Of a DNA stretch of 64,000 bases, positions 11,036 to 22,112 are shown piece by piece; positions within the stretch are counted from its first letter, which is position 1; every line of letters begins with the position of its first letter. A program made the translations under genes and the position numbers. This stretch comes from Gloeopeniophorella convolvens. Lineage: Eukaryota > Basidiomycota > Agaricomycetes > Russulales. Location of the stretch: the NCBI GenBank assembly GCA_022496205.1, contig WTXD01000011.1, forward strand, positions 310,001 through 374,000, read 5' to 3'. A model generated the notes under the pieces. The model was given only the letters and a program-made list of their open reading frames with translations. It had not been told where the DNA came from and did not search any database.

Positions 11036-12696
11036 TCACAGGCCCCCGTAGCGCTCGAGGAAGCCGTGATGGAAGCGCTCCAGCGCACCGACGTAGTCCT
11101 CCACGCCAGGGCACAGACACGTCAGCCGGTAGTGGTACTGGCCCTCCTTCTGGCCAAAGCCGCTGCCGGGAACAACGCAGATGCCCGTCTCGTTGAGCAG
11201 CTCGAGCGCGTAGAATGCATCGGGCTCCTTGCCCGCCTTGTGCGCGGCCTCGATCGCAGCATCGGGGAGCCAGATGCGCGGGTACAGGTACAGCGCGCCG
11301 GGCGAGTGGACACACGACGCGCCGGGCAGCGCGTTGAGCCGCGCGGCCATAGTCTTGGTGCGCTGCGCGAGCGCCGCGTGAGTGCGGTCCGTCTCCTCCT
11401 TCCACAGCACGTAGCTCGGCTCGCCCTCACGCGGCGGGCGCACCATGCAGTCGACGCCGATCTGCCCCGCGAGCGGCGGGCACAGCCCGACGGAGACCAT
11501 CTTGTACATCAGCGCGCGCACGTCGTCACGGACGTTCGCGAGCTCGAAGTAGCCGCCGCGCCGCCCGCACTCGCCCGTGACGCCCTTGGAGATCGAGTGG
11601 AACGAGACGAGCGGGATGGACGAGCCGAGCGCGCGCACGACCTTCTTGAAGGACGTGAACGGATGCGTGCCGGGCGAGTGCAGGTTCGACTGGTACACCT
11701 CGTCCGCGAGCAGCACGAGGTTGTGCTGTTCGCAGAGCCGCACGACGTGCTCCATCGTCGTCTCGTCGAGCAGCGCGCCCGTCGGGTTGCCCGGGTTGAT
11801 GATCACGAGCGCCTTGGGCACGACGCCGTCCTTGCGCGCGTTCTGGATCGCGTGCTCGATGTCCGGCGCGGACGTCGCCCACTCGGCCTCCTCGTCGAGG
11901 TGGTACGGGATTCCGGCGCCCGAGTACGCCGCGAGCGTCGCGGTGTAGAGCGGGTACTGCGGGATCGGGATGAGCACGCCGGACTTGGGCCCCGAGATGA
12001 GCATCGAGATGAGGAGCGATACGCCCGCGGACGCGCCGGCGGTCAGGAAGATGTGGTTCGGGTCGGCCGGGTAGCCATCGCGCTCTGTGAAAATGCATAG
12101 TGTCAGGACGACGGGATCTAGGGTAGGATGGATAGGGGTACGCACCCTCAATGAACTTTGCCACGCTCCGGCGGATGAAGGGCACGCCCTGGCTGTGCGA
12201 GTACGCGCCGATGGAGCCGATCTCGCGCTGGAGCTCCTGCGCGCGGGCAATCACGTCTGCGGGAAACGCGTCCTTGGCAACCTCGGCGAGCGCAGGCCAC
12301 TCCATCAGTGCCGCGATCTGCAATGCCACGTTCCGTCCATGAGGTGCTGCACTGTGCATGCCAGCACATCAAGCGCCCGACACGCACCTGACGGTTGAAG
12401 GTGATGGGGGGCTGGTCGAGCCCCGCCTGCTGCGGATTCCCAATGTTCGACGAGATGATTTTGTCGAAGGGCAGGCCGTGGTCGCCGCCTGCCTTGAGCG
12501 TCTCGCGGTGCTCCTCGGCCTTAATTGCCAGCTCGCCGCGGACGGCATACTGGACGTTCAGGATGGCGGGGTTGAGTGCGTCGACGTGGAGTCCGGACAT
12601 GTTGACTCTACGAGTCGGGTGGAAAGATGGGCGTCGGAGAGAGAGTCTGGAAAGGACACGGGGCAGGGAGGCAGGCCCAGATGAGCTCCGGAGCAT
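11036..12696 (-). CDS. ALT1: Alanine aminotransferase (PLP, class I/II), probable dual start
   Basis: Interconverts alanine/2-oxoglutarate and pyruvate/glutamate. Exons 12696-12388, 12317-12146 and 12084-11036 join in phase: 509 residues from the first ATG, 477 from the in-frame ATG at 12600. The internal start gives MSGLHVDALNPAILNVQYAV, the usual family N-terminus. The upstream extension (MLRSSSGPASLPRVLSRLSL...) is Arg/Ser-rich without acidic residues and looks like a mitochondrial presequence. The PLP lysine sits in HSISKGVTGECGRRGGY. SSNIGNPQQ, TAGASAGV, INPGNPTG and LADEVYQ are further fold-type I signatures. Leaky scanning could give mitochondrial and cytosolic forms; that is inference. 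A long open frame on the opposite strand reflects GC-rich codon usage only. Confidence 0.93.
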
Positions 12697-12915
12697 TGGG
12701 CGACAGTTCGGAGTCAGAGTTGAGCCTGGCGGGCCAAAATCCGCAAGGCCGCCCGCTAAGAGCGTCTGCGTCAAGAGCCACGCCCTATTACGACTATGTA
12801 ACACGCGTGTGCGTGCGGACTTAGCTGGCGAGCTGGCAACATGGCATCGTGATAGAAGCGAAAAACCCGCAGGCGTGAAATGCGACGTGTAGCATGCGAC
12901 AGAAGTACGAGTGGG

Positions 12916-14883
12916 TCACGACAACGTCCGAGGATACAAGGCCACGACCAATGCTCCGTTCCGCGCTCCGTCTCCTTTCACAGTCACCCAGCGGCCCAGC
13001 CGCATCTCCTGACCGACTCCAGCCACCATTAGAACTGGCCCGGACTTTTTCGATGACGGAACACCCGCGGCGCGGGGCGCATCGCCTTGGCCTTCCGGCT
13101 GCGCCCACGAGACACCGTCCAATGAACCCTTCGGCGGCGATATAAACCGCAACGAGTTGATGACCCCAGGTGCGGAGATATTTCCAATGGCGGAGAAGGA
13201 CTTCATCTTTGCATCCACTTTCCAAACTCGAATCTCGCCGTCCCAGGATCCTGGAAACGCTCGATAAAGTTTGCGGACATGACAGATCTAAAAGTGGCTC
13301 ACCAGAGGCAAAGAGGTCGGAATACCGCAGTGTACCCAGGGCCGTGATCCAGCGTGGCGAGCGAAGAAGTCCCTCCGTCTCCGACAGTGTCTCGCTGAAA
13401 CCATGCGCGACGGCGTGTGTAAATATAGGTTTCTTCTTCTGGGTCGACCATAGGCATATCGAGCTGCTCAGAGGTAAGCCACGCTCAACATTAGCCGAGA
13501 TGAACCCACCCGCTGTCACCACCGCTGAGGAAGGTGGACTCATCGATCATAGCGACACAGTCCAAGCTGCCCTCGATGTATTTCTTTTGCTCCGCCCGCT
13601 TCTGTTTCTGCCCGCCGTCCTGGTCTTCTTCGTCCTCCAGGCCAGCCAGTGCGCCCCCCTCCAGCAGCTCCCGCACCGAGCTCCGTCCACCCCCGCGAAA
13701 CACGAGCTGCGTTTGGTCCACTATTTTCCAAAAGCGCACGGTTTTGTCCCTGCCACCAGCACTGATTGCAGTCTCCGCGCGCATCGCGTCTAGGTCGACG
13801 ATACAGTCTTGATGGCCAAACAGTGTCTCCACGTAGCCCATTACGGATAAATCGAATAATTTTATCGTGCGGTCGTAGGATGCTGTATATAGCTGCAGCG
13901 TCCCCTTTCGGAATGCTACGGCCTGGTTCATGAGGACCGTCAGGTGAAAGCGCTACGCCGGTGAATGAGGGTACGCACGGATATGGTGTCCCGGTGGCCG
14001 TCAAAGCCTTTCACCCATTCGCCCTTCTCGGCATCCCACACGCCCAGTCTGCGGTCCTTCCCCGCGCTGGCGAGATACCGCCCGTCATCGCTCAGCGCAA
14101 GGCTGAGCACCTCGTCGGTGTGGCCGTGGACGTCGCCCGCTGCTTTCTCCTTGCCTTTGCCCTTCTCAGGGCGTAACTTGGGGAAGGTTGAGATCCTTGC
14201 GCCGGTGCGCAGGTCCCACTTAATGATGGACCCTTCCTTTCCCGCAGTGAAGAGGAAACGCGCGTCATTCGACGCGACTGCGGAAGTAACGGAGAATCTG
14301 TGTCCCCGTGTTCGCAGTGAAGGCGGAGGTCGCGAGACGTCAAACTGCAGACATCAGACAACTTGTCCATACGGCAACGCAGCTAACACTCACTGAATCG
14401 GCTACGTATAAGTGAACCTTTCCGGCGTGCTCAAGGACATCCTGCTTCAGGCGAGCAGAGATGAGCTCCTTGTCGATCTCGGCAGCATCAACCTCTCCCT
14501 CCGCTGAGCGGGTAGATAATATGAACATTCCATCACGCAGCCGACAGGCAAGTAAACGCACCGAGACCCTCCTTCACGGACTCGAGGTAGAGCTTCGCCA
14601 GCCGAAGCCTTTTCTCTGCCGGTGTCTCGGCAGCATCTTCCTCCCCGCTCTCATTGGGGTCTACCTCGTCCACGCGGAGGTCCATATCATCCAGCGCCTC
14701 GCCCCCGCCGTCATCCGAGGACAAGTCCTCGTCTGCGGCGCGCGCCTTCCCCTTGCCTTTGCCTTTGGCCGCGGCACGTCCACTGCCCGTCCGCGCGGCC
14801 TTTTTGCTGGACGATGGGCCCGAGTCGCGCGTGGTGGAGCGTTTCCGCTTCCGCGTCTTGGTAGCGAAGAACGAGTCGGGCAT
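12916..14883 (-). CDS. RRP9: U3 snoRNP protein Rrp9 (U3-55K), WD40
   Basis: Component of the U3 box C/D snoRNP needed for 18S rRNA processing in the nucleolus. Six exons in phase: 14883-14562, 14503-14394, 14344-13979, 13922-13510, 13463-13303, 13250-12916; 568 residues. The N-terminus starts MPDSFFATKTRKRKR, then basic and acidic low complexity, then the family box ETPAEKRLRLAKLYLE and ARLKQDVLEHAGK. WD repeats are visible as HTDEVLSLALSDDGRYLASA, ASYDRTIKLFDL, FGHQDCIVDLDAM, GRDKTVRFWKI, SICLWSTQKKKP and SGSWDGEIRVWKV. Between repeats lies an Asp/Glu/Lys-rich insertion (LEDEEDQDGGQKQKRAEQK). Introns are 46-58 bases. Identification is firm from the N-terminal box plus the QKKKP loop. Confidence 0.93.
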
Positions 14884-15131
14884 CGTGTGCGATGTACGGG
14901 GCAGCGGTGCTGCTGCCGGTTGAGGTCAGTGCGATCCAAGTCGAAAATCTCTGGTCTCGGAACCTGCCGGATACGCGCATCTCGGTCCGGCTGCCGTGCT
15001 GCCTGCGACACCTTGAAGTCGCACTGGCGGCGTGCTATATGCACAAGCTGCACAGGGTGCCCTTGCACATCGATGCGCAACATAAGGATATGCATATTCG
15101 ACGAGCACAGGGATATAATGCTATGAAATAG

Positions 15132-16310
15132 CTATAACTTGGCCTTGCGGTCAGCCCCGCGCTCTCTCCGCGCGCGAACGGCCTTCCCCACACGGCTAGA
15201 GTTATCACGCCCCAGCTTCTCCGATATCCAGAAACCGATATCCACAAGCGCCTCAAGATCTCCGGGCGCGGAGTAAGGCGAGTCCTGCAAGGCGTACAGA
15301 ATATCCTCCGTCGCGACGTTCCCTGTTGCGCCAGGTGAGTATGGGCAGCCGCCCAAGCCGCCGATAGAGCTGTCGATGGTGCGGATGCCTGCGGAGAGCG
15401 CGGTCACCGCGTTGGCGACTCCCATGCCGAACGTGTCGTGGAACTAGAGCAGCGCACGCGCCCGGTCAGCCAGAAAAATCGTTCGCGGAGCAATGTCTAC
15501 ATACGTGTCCGGCCAGCTTCTCCACTGGGTTCGCGCCGATGGTTACGTTGAGCATCTCGCCGACGCTCGTGGGGTTGCCTGTCCCGACGGTGTCGCCCAA
15601 GCTCACTTCATAGCACCCCATCTGGAGTAGCTCCTTCGTGACATCCCGCACCGTGTTGTAGTCCACCTTGCCGCTGTACGGGCACGTAATGACGACACTG
15701 ATGTAGCCGCGCACGCGGATGCCCCGGTCAAGAGACCCGCGGACGACGCGCTCGATGCGCTTCAGCGACTCCATAACCGTACAGTTGGTGTTGGCGAGCG
15801 AGAAAGCGTCCGTCGCGGAGGTGAAGACGGCGATCTCGTCTATTGGGGGCTTGCCGGGGTGTTCGGCGAGCAGGCTGAGGACGTTCTCGAGGCCCTTCTC
15901 GTTGGGTACGAGGACTTGGTACGTGACGCCCGGAAGCTTCTCCATGGAGGTCACCACCTCAGCCGTGCCAGCCATCTACGAGGACATGAGAACCAAGTAG
16001 GTACAATAGATGTGCATATACGCACCTGCGGCACCCACTTTGGACTGACGAAGCTCCCTGCTTCGATGACCGTTGTACCTGCACGGCCCAGCTGGTTGAT
16101 GAGCCCCACTTTCACTTCTGGAGGGATGACGGCCTTCTCGTTTTGGAGACCATCCCGAGGACCGACTTCCACGATCCTGATGGGTATCTTTCCGTTTACT
16201 GCTGTAGCATATGTCGCAGCATGTTGTCTTGGAAGTGGTGCAAGTGGACGGGTGGAGGCAGCAAAGCCCCGAGTGGGACGCAGAGCCTTGAGTGCCGTTC
16301 TGAAGGACAT
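15132..16310 (-). CDS. HMGCL: Hydroxymethylglutaryl-CoA lyase
   Basis: Cleaves HMG-CoA to acetoacetate and acetyl-CoA at the end of leucine degradation. Exons 16310-16026, 15975-15505 and 15443-15132 join in phase to 355 residues. Signatures: VEVGPRDGLQNEK (start of TIM barrel), EAGSFVSPKWVPQM, GCYEVSLGDTVGTGNP, HFHDTFGMG (metal-binding His-x-His created across a splice), and the catalytic cysteine in GGLGGCPYSPGATGNVATED. The N-terminus (MSFRTALKALRPTRGFAAST) is a typical mitochondrial presequence. The last three residues are AKL, an accepted variant of the peroxisomal PTS1 signal, so dual mitochondrial and peroxisomal location is plausible, as known for the mammalian enzyme ending CKL. Confidence 0.95.
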
Positions 16311-16613
16311 GACGGCCTATGTGCAAGCACTTTGGTCTCAAGGCGGATTCCAAGGGAGGTTGAGAGCTGCGATTGTGAGACTACATTATCAAGTTTGCCC
16401 CAGAAGCGTTGACACACTTGGCGCCGGTGGTCCGTCATGTGAACCAACGAGTGCAAGATCCGGGACCCGCCGGCGGGATCACAATACCCAACGCTCTACG
16501 AGTCCAACCCGCCATATATAACGTTAAAAATTCCTCTCTGACACGACGATGACAATCAGTGTTCTCTCATTCATCAGGCCGTCACAGCTTCGCCGGGCTA
16601 GCCGCAGGAGTCA
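16311..16613. other. Intergenic, HMG-CoA lyase 5' side
   Basis: 303 bases between the start of the lyase gene and the stop of the hydrolase gene on the same strand; it should hold the lyase promoter and the hydrolase 3' end. A TATATAA stretch lies near 16515-16520, about 200 bases before the lyase ATG, perhaps too far for a TATA box. Nothing else seen. Confidence 0.35.
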
Positions 16614-17956
16614 TCAGTGCAGCCCACAACCCCTCAGCCACTCCTGAAGGATTCTGGTGAACGGCCTGGACGCGGATTCAGCTGAGTGCGACGTAGAGAT
16701 ATCAATACCAAGACGAACCAAATGTCCCGCATTTGGGACAAGAGTGGTCGACCGGAACCTGCCAGCAGCAGTCTGATGCGCGAATTCGCGATTGTCGGGA
16801 GGGCTGAGGAGATCATCCATGCGAATCAGTAGCCGGATGGAACGGCCCAATTGAAGCAGACGCATACAGGACATCGCCGATCTCCCCAAACACAGCGTGC
16901 GTAGGAACCTCTTTGCAGAACGTTGCCGCATTTCTCTCCGCTTTCACACGACCGTCAGTCGAGTCGGCGTACGTGGCCTGGACATTGGACATCAGAGAGT
17001 ACAGATTGCAAGGCGGAGTTACACATACCGCCTCTTGTGCCTTTGTGCAGCTGAGTGTCACACCTTGAGTCTTGTCAGGGTACGTCAAAGTCGGGAGGTC
17101 CCTCAGGCCGTATTTCTGCGATAGTTGAGATATGACCCTGTAGAGTAGGTATGTAGACATACGACGTATACTTCTACGATCCGGGGATCCCATGACTTGA
17201 AGGCACGCTCCTTGAATGCTTTGAGTGCTTCCTCGCGACTCGACCACACGTCACGACGTTTGTTCGCGCCTCCCACAAGGAATTTAGTTGCGCCCTTTAC
17301 GTACTTGGGGTTGAGAAACATGGGTTCAACTAGTATCGCGCTTGACCAGTTCACAAAGGGTTCGATTGTCCTAGTGAGGATGCTGTAGACAAGAGCGATG
17401 AATGCACAAGTGGCTAGACACTAATACCGATACTGACATAGCCAGTGCTCCCATGGAGTGACCCACCCCGACGAGGTTGCGTGACTTGAAATCGACATCG
17501 ATTCCTTTTCCGGATCCGTTCAGAATGAGGTTTATTACTCGAGCAAATTCTTCCCAAGGGTCTGGATATTAGACGGACACAATTACCGCGCACATCAAGA
17601 TTGTACCTCGCTATATAGGACGGGTAGCACTCACAGACTGGTGGGGACCCCCCCTGCAGTGTTCCTTCAATCAGGGCGGCGCTCTCCCCTTTGTTGGGAC
17701 AGTCGATGGCCCAAGCATCGCGAATCTTCGGGCGGGGAGAGTCGTTGCTATTTGCAGTTGCTATCTTCCCGTAAAGGTCCTCCAGAACAGGCTCCCAGTT
17801 TTCTTTGTGAGAGCTCGTAGCGTGCGCCAAGATCAAGGTGACCGCGTCTGGGTCGGTAGATTCGAATCCAGTAACCCAGTATCGCTTCACGGCGACGAGA
17901 AGAGGAAAGTCAGGCCTAGCGTCGAACACATAGGACTGAGACTCGAGGGTGGGCAT
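16614..17956 (-). CDS. Alpha/beta-hydrolase fold protein
   Basis: Six exons close in phase: 17956-17635, 17561-17438, 17382-17172, 17115-17029, 16977-16868, 16803-16614; 347 residues. The nucleophile elbow is GHSMG within VGVGHSMGALA, the N-terminal strand and oxyanion region are LILAHATSSHKENWEPVL, and the catalytic histidine is in LVPNAGHLV near the C-terminus. The acidic member is not certain. No signal peptide or membrane segment. Proteins of this type are common and poorly characterised in Agaricomycetes; esterase, lipase-like or epoxide-hydrolase activity are all possible and substrate cannot be inferred. It shares a 429-base divergent promoter with the Hikeshi gene. Confidence 0.8.
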
Positions 17957-18385
17957 AGTGAAATGAGTTCCGTCACTGGCTTCACTGGGGGTGCTCGCGA
18001 GTCAGTTGCAGGAGCCGGCCGGTCAGCAACCTTCGGTGGGTTGCCGACTTATCATTTGGTTTTACCAGCATTTACTCCGAGCGGCAGGCGCCGGTATTAC
18101 CGCGAGGTCGTTTGGCGATCACTAGGCGTGCCTGGCTTGCAGAGTCCATGTGCGAAGGTGTGCGATCGTAGCATTTGCACTGCTGCTGACGCTCTGGACA
18201 AGACACATGTCGGTTGGTCGGCCCGGATATATCCGTGTGTGGGTGACTTGGGCGAACCACAGCGAATCGACTAGAAAGTGTCAGCACCTGCCAAACCTAA
18301 CCATGAGTTCAATCCAACAACGCGTCCACTCGCACACTCTCCTGTCTCCGTCCTCCTTGAACCCCACAGATTACATTCAAACAAC
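17957..18385. promoter_or_regulatory. Divergent promoter, hydrolase / Hikeshi
   Basis: 429 bases between two start codons. A CT-rich tract (CACTCTCCTGTCTCCGTCCT) lies just upstream of the Hikeshi ATG, as is common for basidiomycete promoters. TTCACTGGGGGTGCTCGCGA near the hydrolase side has no clear heat-shock element. No coding potential seen. Confidence 0.4.
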
Positions 18386-19108
18386 ATGTTCGGCTGCTGC
18401 GTAGCAGGAAGACCTTTACAGACAAACCTGGAGCAGATCGACGACACCAAAGCCGCGTTCCAGCTACCTCAAGCAGAGTCCATCAACCACGTCTGCGTGT
18501 TTCTTCTCGGCACAGGTTTGTAACCATTTCTTGCGGCGATGCTTCACTTCTTACATCATTCAGTTGCATTTCCTGATGGGTACGGCGCGACGGTTCATTT
18601 CTTTTGGCCCGGCAAAGGCTTCCAGCTGCTCGGCATGTGCGTCCCTGCCCAACATCTTTCTCGCTCACACCACACCCGATTGAACGCTTCGCATTTGCAC
18701 AGGCTGTCAAATGAGAAGCCCTCGGCAATTTTTCGCCTACGCGGCAGCTTCATGTCTCAGTCATCGTTGTCTCAGGCAGCATTCTCCAACCCAGCACCAT
18801 CTGCCAACGACACAGGCGTGATGGCAGTCCTTGGTATCTCCATAGAACCTCTTCTGCAGATCATGGAGCAAGTGGGCTCTCTGCAATCATCAGTCTCCAA
18901 ACCGGCCCCCGCTCTGCCCGAGCCGACATTGCTTGCTGAGAAGATTGTCAAGAATCTGTTCAATTATGTTTCTGGTTTCGTGTCGGGGAGCGGTGCTTCC
19001 TTTGGCCCCGATAGTGTGGTCCCAATGAACTTGATAGCGAGGTGGTATGACAACTTCATGTCAAAAACCAGGGCCGTAGGCATCCAATTCTTGGACAGAC
19101 AAGAGTAG
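18386..19108 (+). CDS. OPI10: Hikeshi-family Hsp70 nuclear import carrier (Opi10)
   Basis: Hikeshi binds ATP-Hsp70 and carries it through nuclear pores in heat stress. Exons 18386-18515, 18564-18636 and 18703-19108 join in phase to 202 residues, the family length. The start [20 protein letters not shown] and the block [20 protein letters not shown] then [16 protein letters not shown] are diagnostic. The C-terminal domain carries [20 protein letters not shown], also conserved. No targeting signal is needed. The yeast homologue is OPI10. The gene is compact, with introns of 48 and 66 bases. Confidence 0.95.
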
Positions 19109-19378
19109 GGCTTGGACCGTTGCATTCGTTGGGCGAGGGGTCACTGGTCGTCGGAGACTTGGGAGAGTAGTCACTAGTTTTCTGCAGACCGCAGTCATTG
19201 ATATCTGATTGTCGAATTTACGCATTGTCCATCTAATCTAATCTCAGTTGAACTGATGATGACGGCACAGCCAGTGCGACTTGGACAATCGGGGTCACAG
19301 CTGACCGCTGAGCCCAGCATCCGCCACTTACCATCCACTTCTACCTCACCCTGCGCTACCAGCACCGCAACATCCGCC

Positions 19379-21920
19379 ATGGAAAACGACGAAGAACAGG
19401 GTGTGGTCTTCCTGACCTCCATGATGGGCGACACCGTAGACCCCGAGGTGGCAAGGCGCGTCCTCAGGAAGCACAACGGAGATATGCAAAAGGCCGCCAT
19501 GGCCATGGTAGAGGGTGACACGGGGGCGGATGAGACCACTTGGCCCTCGAATTTCTCCAGCCTGGGCGACGTCAGCACTGCAACTGGGCCCAGTACACCT
19601 CCTCGTGTGTTGTCTCGTTCTCCTCTCTCACGCGTCGCTTCATTCACTACACACAGCTTCTAAGCCGGAACGCGAGAAGGCCGTCATCGACCTCACGGCA
19701 GACGATGAAAGTGCGGAACTCAAGCGCGCCCTCGAAGCATCGCTAGCCCCTACCTACACTTCATCTACAACACAGTTCGGCCCCAGTCAAAGAGCCCCAG
19801 ACCCGAACTGGGCTGTCGTCCCTTCAAATGTGAGCACACAGTTGCTGCGCCGAGCATCCAAATGCCCACGCACTCTCTACCCTTAGGTAGAACAGCCCTC
19901 CGGCATCTCGCAGGATGATCAATATCTGAGTCGCGCTATCCAAGAGAGCATGAGCGAGACATACAACGATCAGGAGAAGTACACAAGTCTCAGCCTCGAC
20001 CAGATGATGAGGAAGGACAACCGGTGCGCAGAAATCGTGTCGAGTCGTACCCTACCTAGGCCTTAAAAATTATCAGGCCTGTCGCCATTAGACCGACAGT
20101 AGGGTCGTTGGTCTATGCTGCCCTCGTATTCCAGGCGTTGTTCTACGTCCCGCAAGTGCGAAAGAGTATAGCATCGTGGCGCCCAACCCCTGAAACTCCA
20201 GAGGCAGAGGCTGCTCCTCCAACTAGTGGCGAAGGTCCGTCACGCTGCGAAAGGCCCGACAGCCTGCTCACCTTGGTCTAGATCTGTTGATGTGGACCCT
20301 GATTGAGAATTACACTCACATGGATCTTGCTGCCATTGCCGAGCTTAACATTGACCAATGCTTAGCAGCACTTCAGCTTGAGCCCCAGCTCACACGACCA
20401 CCAGTCCAGGAGAGCTCTCCTATGGTAAGCTTCTTCGTGTCGCACTCGCTGTATATTGATTCCTAGCCAGATTTCCTCCAGAGATTGACTCTGACGATCG
20501 AGACCTCCCTGCATAAAGATCTCGCCACGCAGATCCACAAGTGGCCGAGGTACCCTCTCGTGCTGGATGCAGCAGCGCATTTCTGACTCAATACACAGGC
20601 TCTTCTACTTCCGCTATGGGTCAGCCGACGCGCAGCCCAACACCTCCCCGTTCGACCAGCGGCAGGACATGGCCATCGTGAAGGTCGACATCCGCGATGA
20701 CGAAGCGTCGGCCGACCTGATGACGGCGCTATCCGCCAGGATGGCGCACAGCGACATCCCATCGCGGCAGCAGGTCATCTTTGAGCCGTCAGACGTGGTC
20801 ATCTTCCAGCTCGTGAGGCACGACACGCTCCCGTCGTATTCCAGGACGACGACGCCACCGAAGCAGCCGTTTCGATACCCCAAGCATATATACCTTGACC
20901 AGTACATGAAGGAAAACGTCGAAATCTCGTCCGCGAAGTGGAGACAGCAGAAGGAGATCAGCGAGAAGATCCAGCAGCTAACATTACGGGAGAACGAATT
21001 CAAGCGACACAAGGTATGTGTGTGTCTCTAGCAACGTAGTCATCTTTACTGAGCGTGTCTTGCAGGACACGGACTCTTTAAAGTCCATTCGAGCTGCGCT
21101 TCACTATTATGAGAATGTGGCGAACAAGGAGACCCCAGAACGCGTCTCTTCGATCTCAGCGCAGACCCAGAAGTTACGGAAGATTCTCACAAGGATTGAG
21201 AATGAGCTGGAAAGTAAGGTTTGGCAGTCTGCGACGGATACGCAGTCTCACTGAGCGTACACCAGCCATACAGACACAGAAGGAGCACCTGAAAGAGCAA
21301 CTCGCGAGGTTATTTGAGGGCCCAGAGTTGAGAGCGCATCGGGTAAGCACCCTCTCTCTGCACCTACTGTCCACACTGACCCTGCTGCAGTACGATCTTC
21401 GAGTGGTTCTCATGCACGACGGGATGTACGGACGCAAGCACCTCTACTCATACGTCAATGACAACGGGACGTGGTGGAGGACAGTCGACTGGGATGTCAC
21501 CAAGGCAAGTCTCGATAGCCGTTGACAGCTCTAACACCGGCCCTTGACTTACGTGTTCCCCTGCAGGCCACGGAAGAGCTTGTCCTCACCGACACGACGG
21601 GCTTACACCTTGGAGCGGGGCCGTACATGCTCATCTACAGCCGCGCCGTCCCAGATGAGGAGCTGCAGCCTCTGCTATGGCCCGAGAACGTCGTGGTACG
21701 TCCCCACCCATCTGTCGCCTCTCACTGGATCCACAACGTGATCCCTCTCCCCCAGCGCGACGTCGAACACCACAACAAGCTCTTCCTCAATTCCATGGCA
21801 ACAGACCCCATCGACCCAGTTGTCGAGGTGTCTATCCCATCATCCACGTCAGCGTCCGGCTTCAACACGCCACTAGAGGGCCCGCTCACGCCCGGCGACC
21901 GCATGGACGTGAGCGCCTGA
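19379..21920 (+). CDS. USP25/28-like protein, catalytic cysteine apparently absent
   Basis: Twelve exons close in phase: 19379-19604, 19657-19829, 19887-20023, 20077-20234, 20282-20424, 20467-20549, 20599-21013, 21066-21213, 21266-21342, 21391-21504, 21567-21695, 21756-21920; 655 residues. An in-frame ATG at 19256 would add 41; I prefer 19379 for its CCGCCATGG context. Order: UBA-like helices (about 10-50), two ubiquitin-interacting motifs (ELKRALEASL; YLSRAIQESM), a USP-like core, a coiled coil, then the His box. The Cys box, normally GNTCW, reads VGSLVY with no cysteine nearby. The His box is KHLYSYVND, normally GHY. The layout is that of USP25/28, so this is probably a non-catalytic ubiquitin-binding paralogue. 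The intron at 21505-21566 has a GC donor. Confidence 0.8.
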
Positions 21921-22112
21921 ACCCTACACCGAGGATAGAACCCCGTCGTTGCCCCGCTCTGCACCCTGCTTTCGATGACATATCGCGCGCAATGCTAACA
22001 TTGTTATTTGTTGTATATTGTCGCCGTCGTGTGTTGCCAGTACAGGACCCCTTGTAGTTATACAAAGCATTCTATAGTATTCGCTCTGCGCTGTCCAGGT
22101 GCTCGGCTGTGA

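Noticed and set aside
10982..12100. 372-codon open frame on the plus strand
   Set aside because: It is the exact antisense of the alanine aminotransferase exon; GC-rich codon bias keeps the opposite frame open. Its composition (Arg/Val/Glu/His) is that of an antisense shadow.
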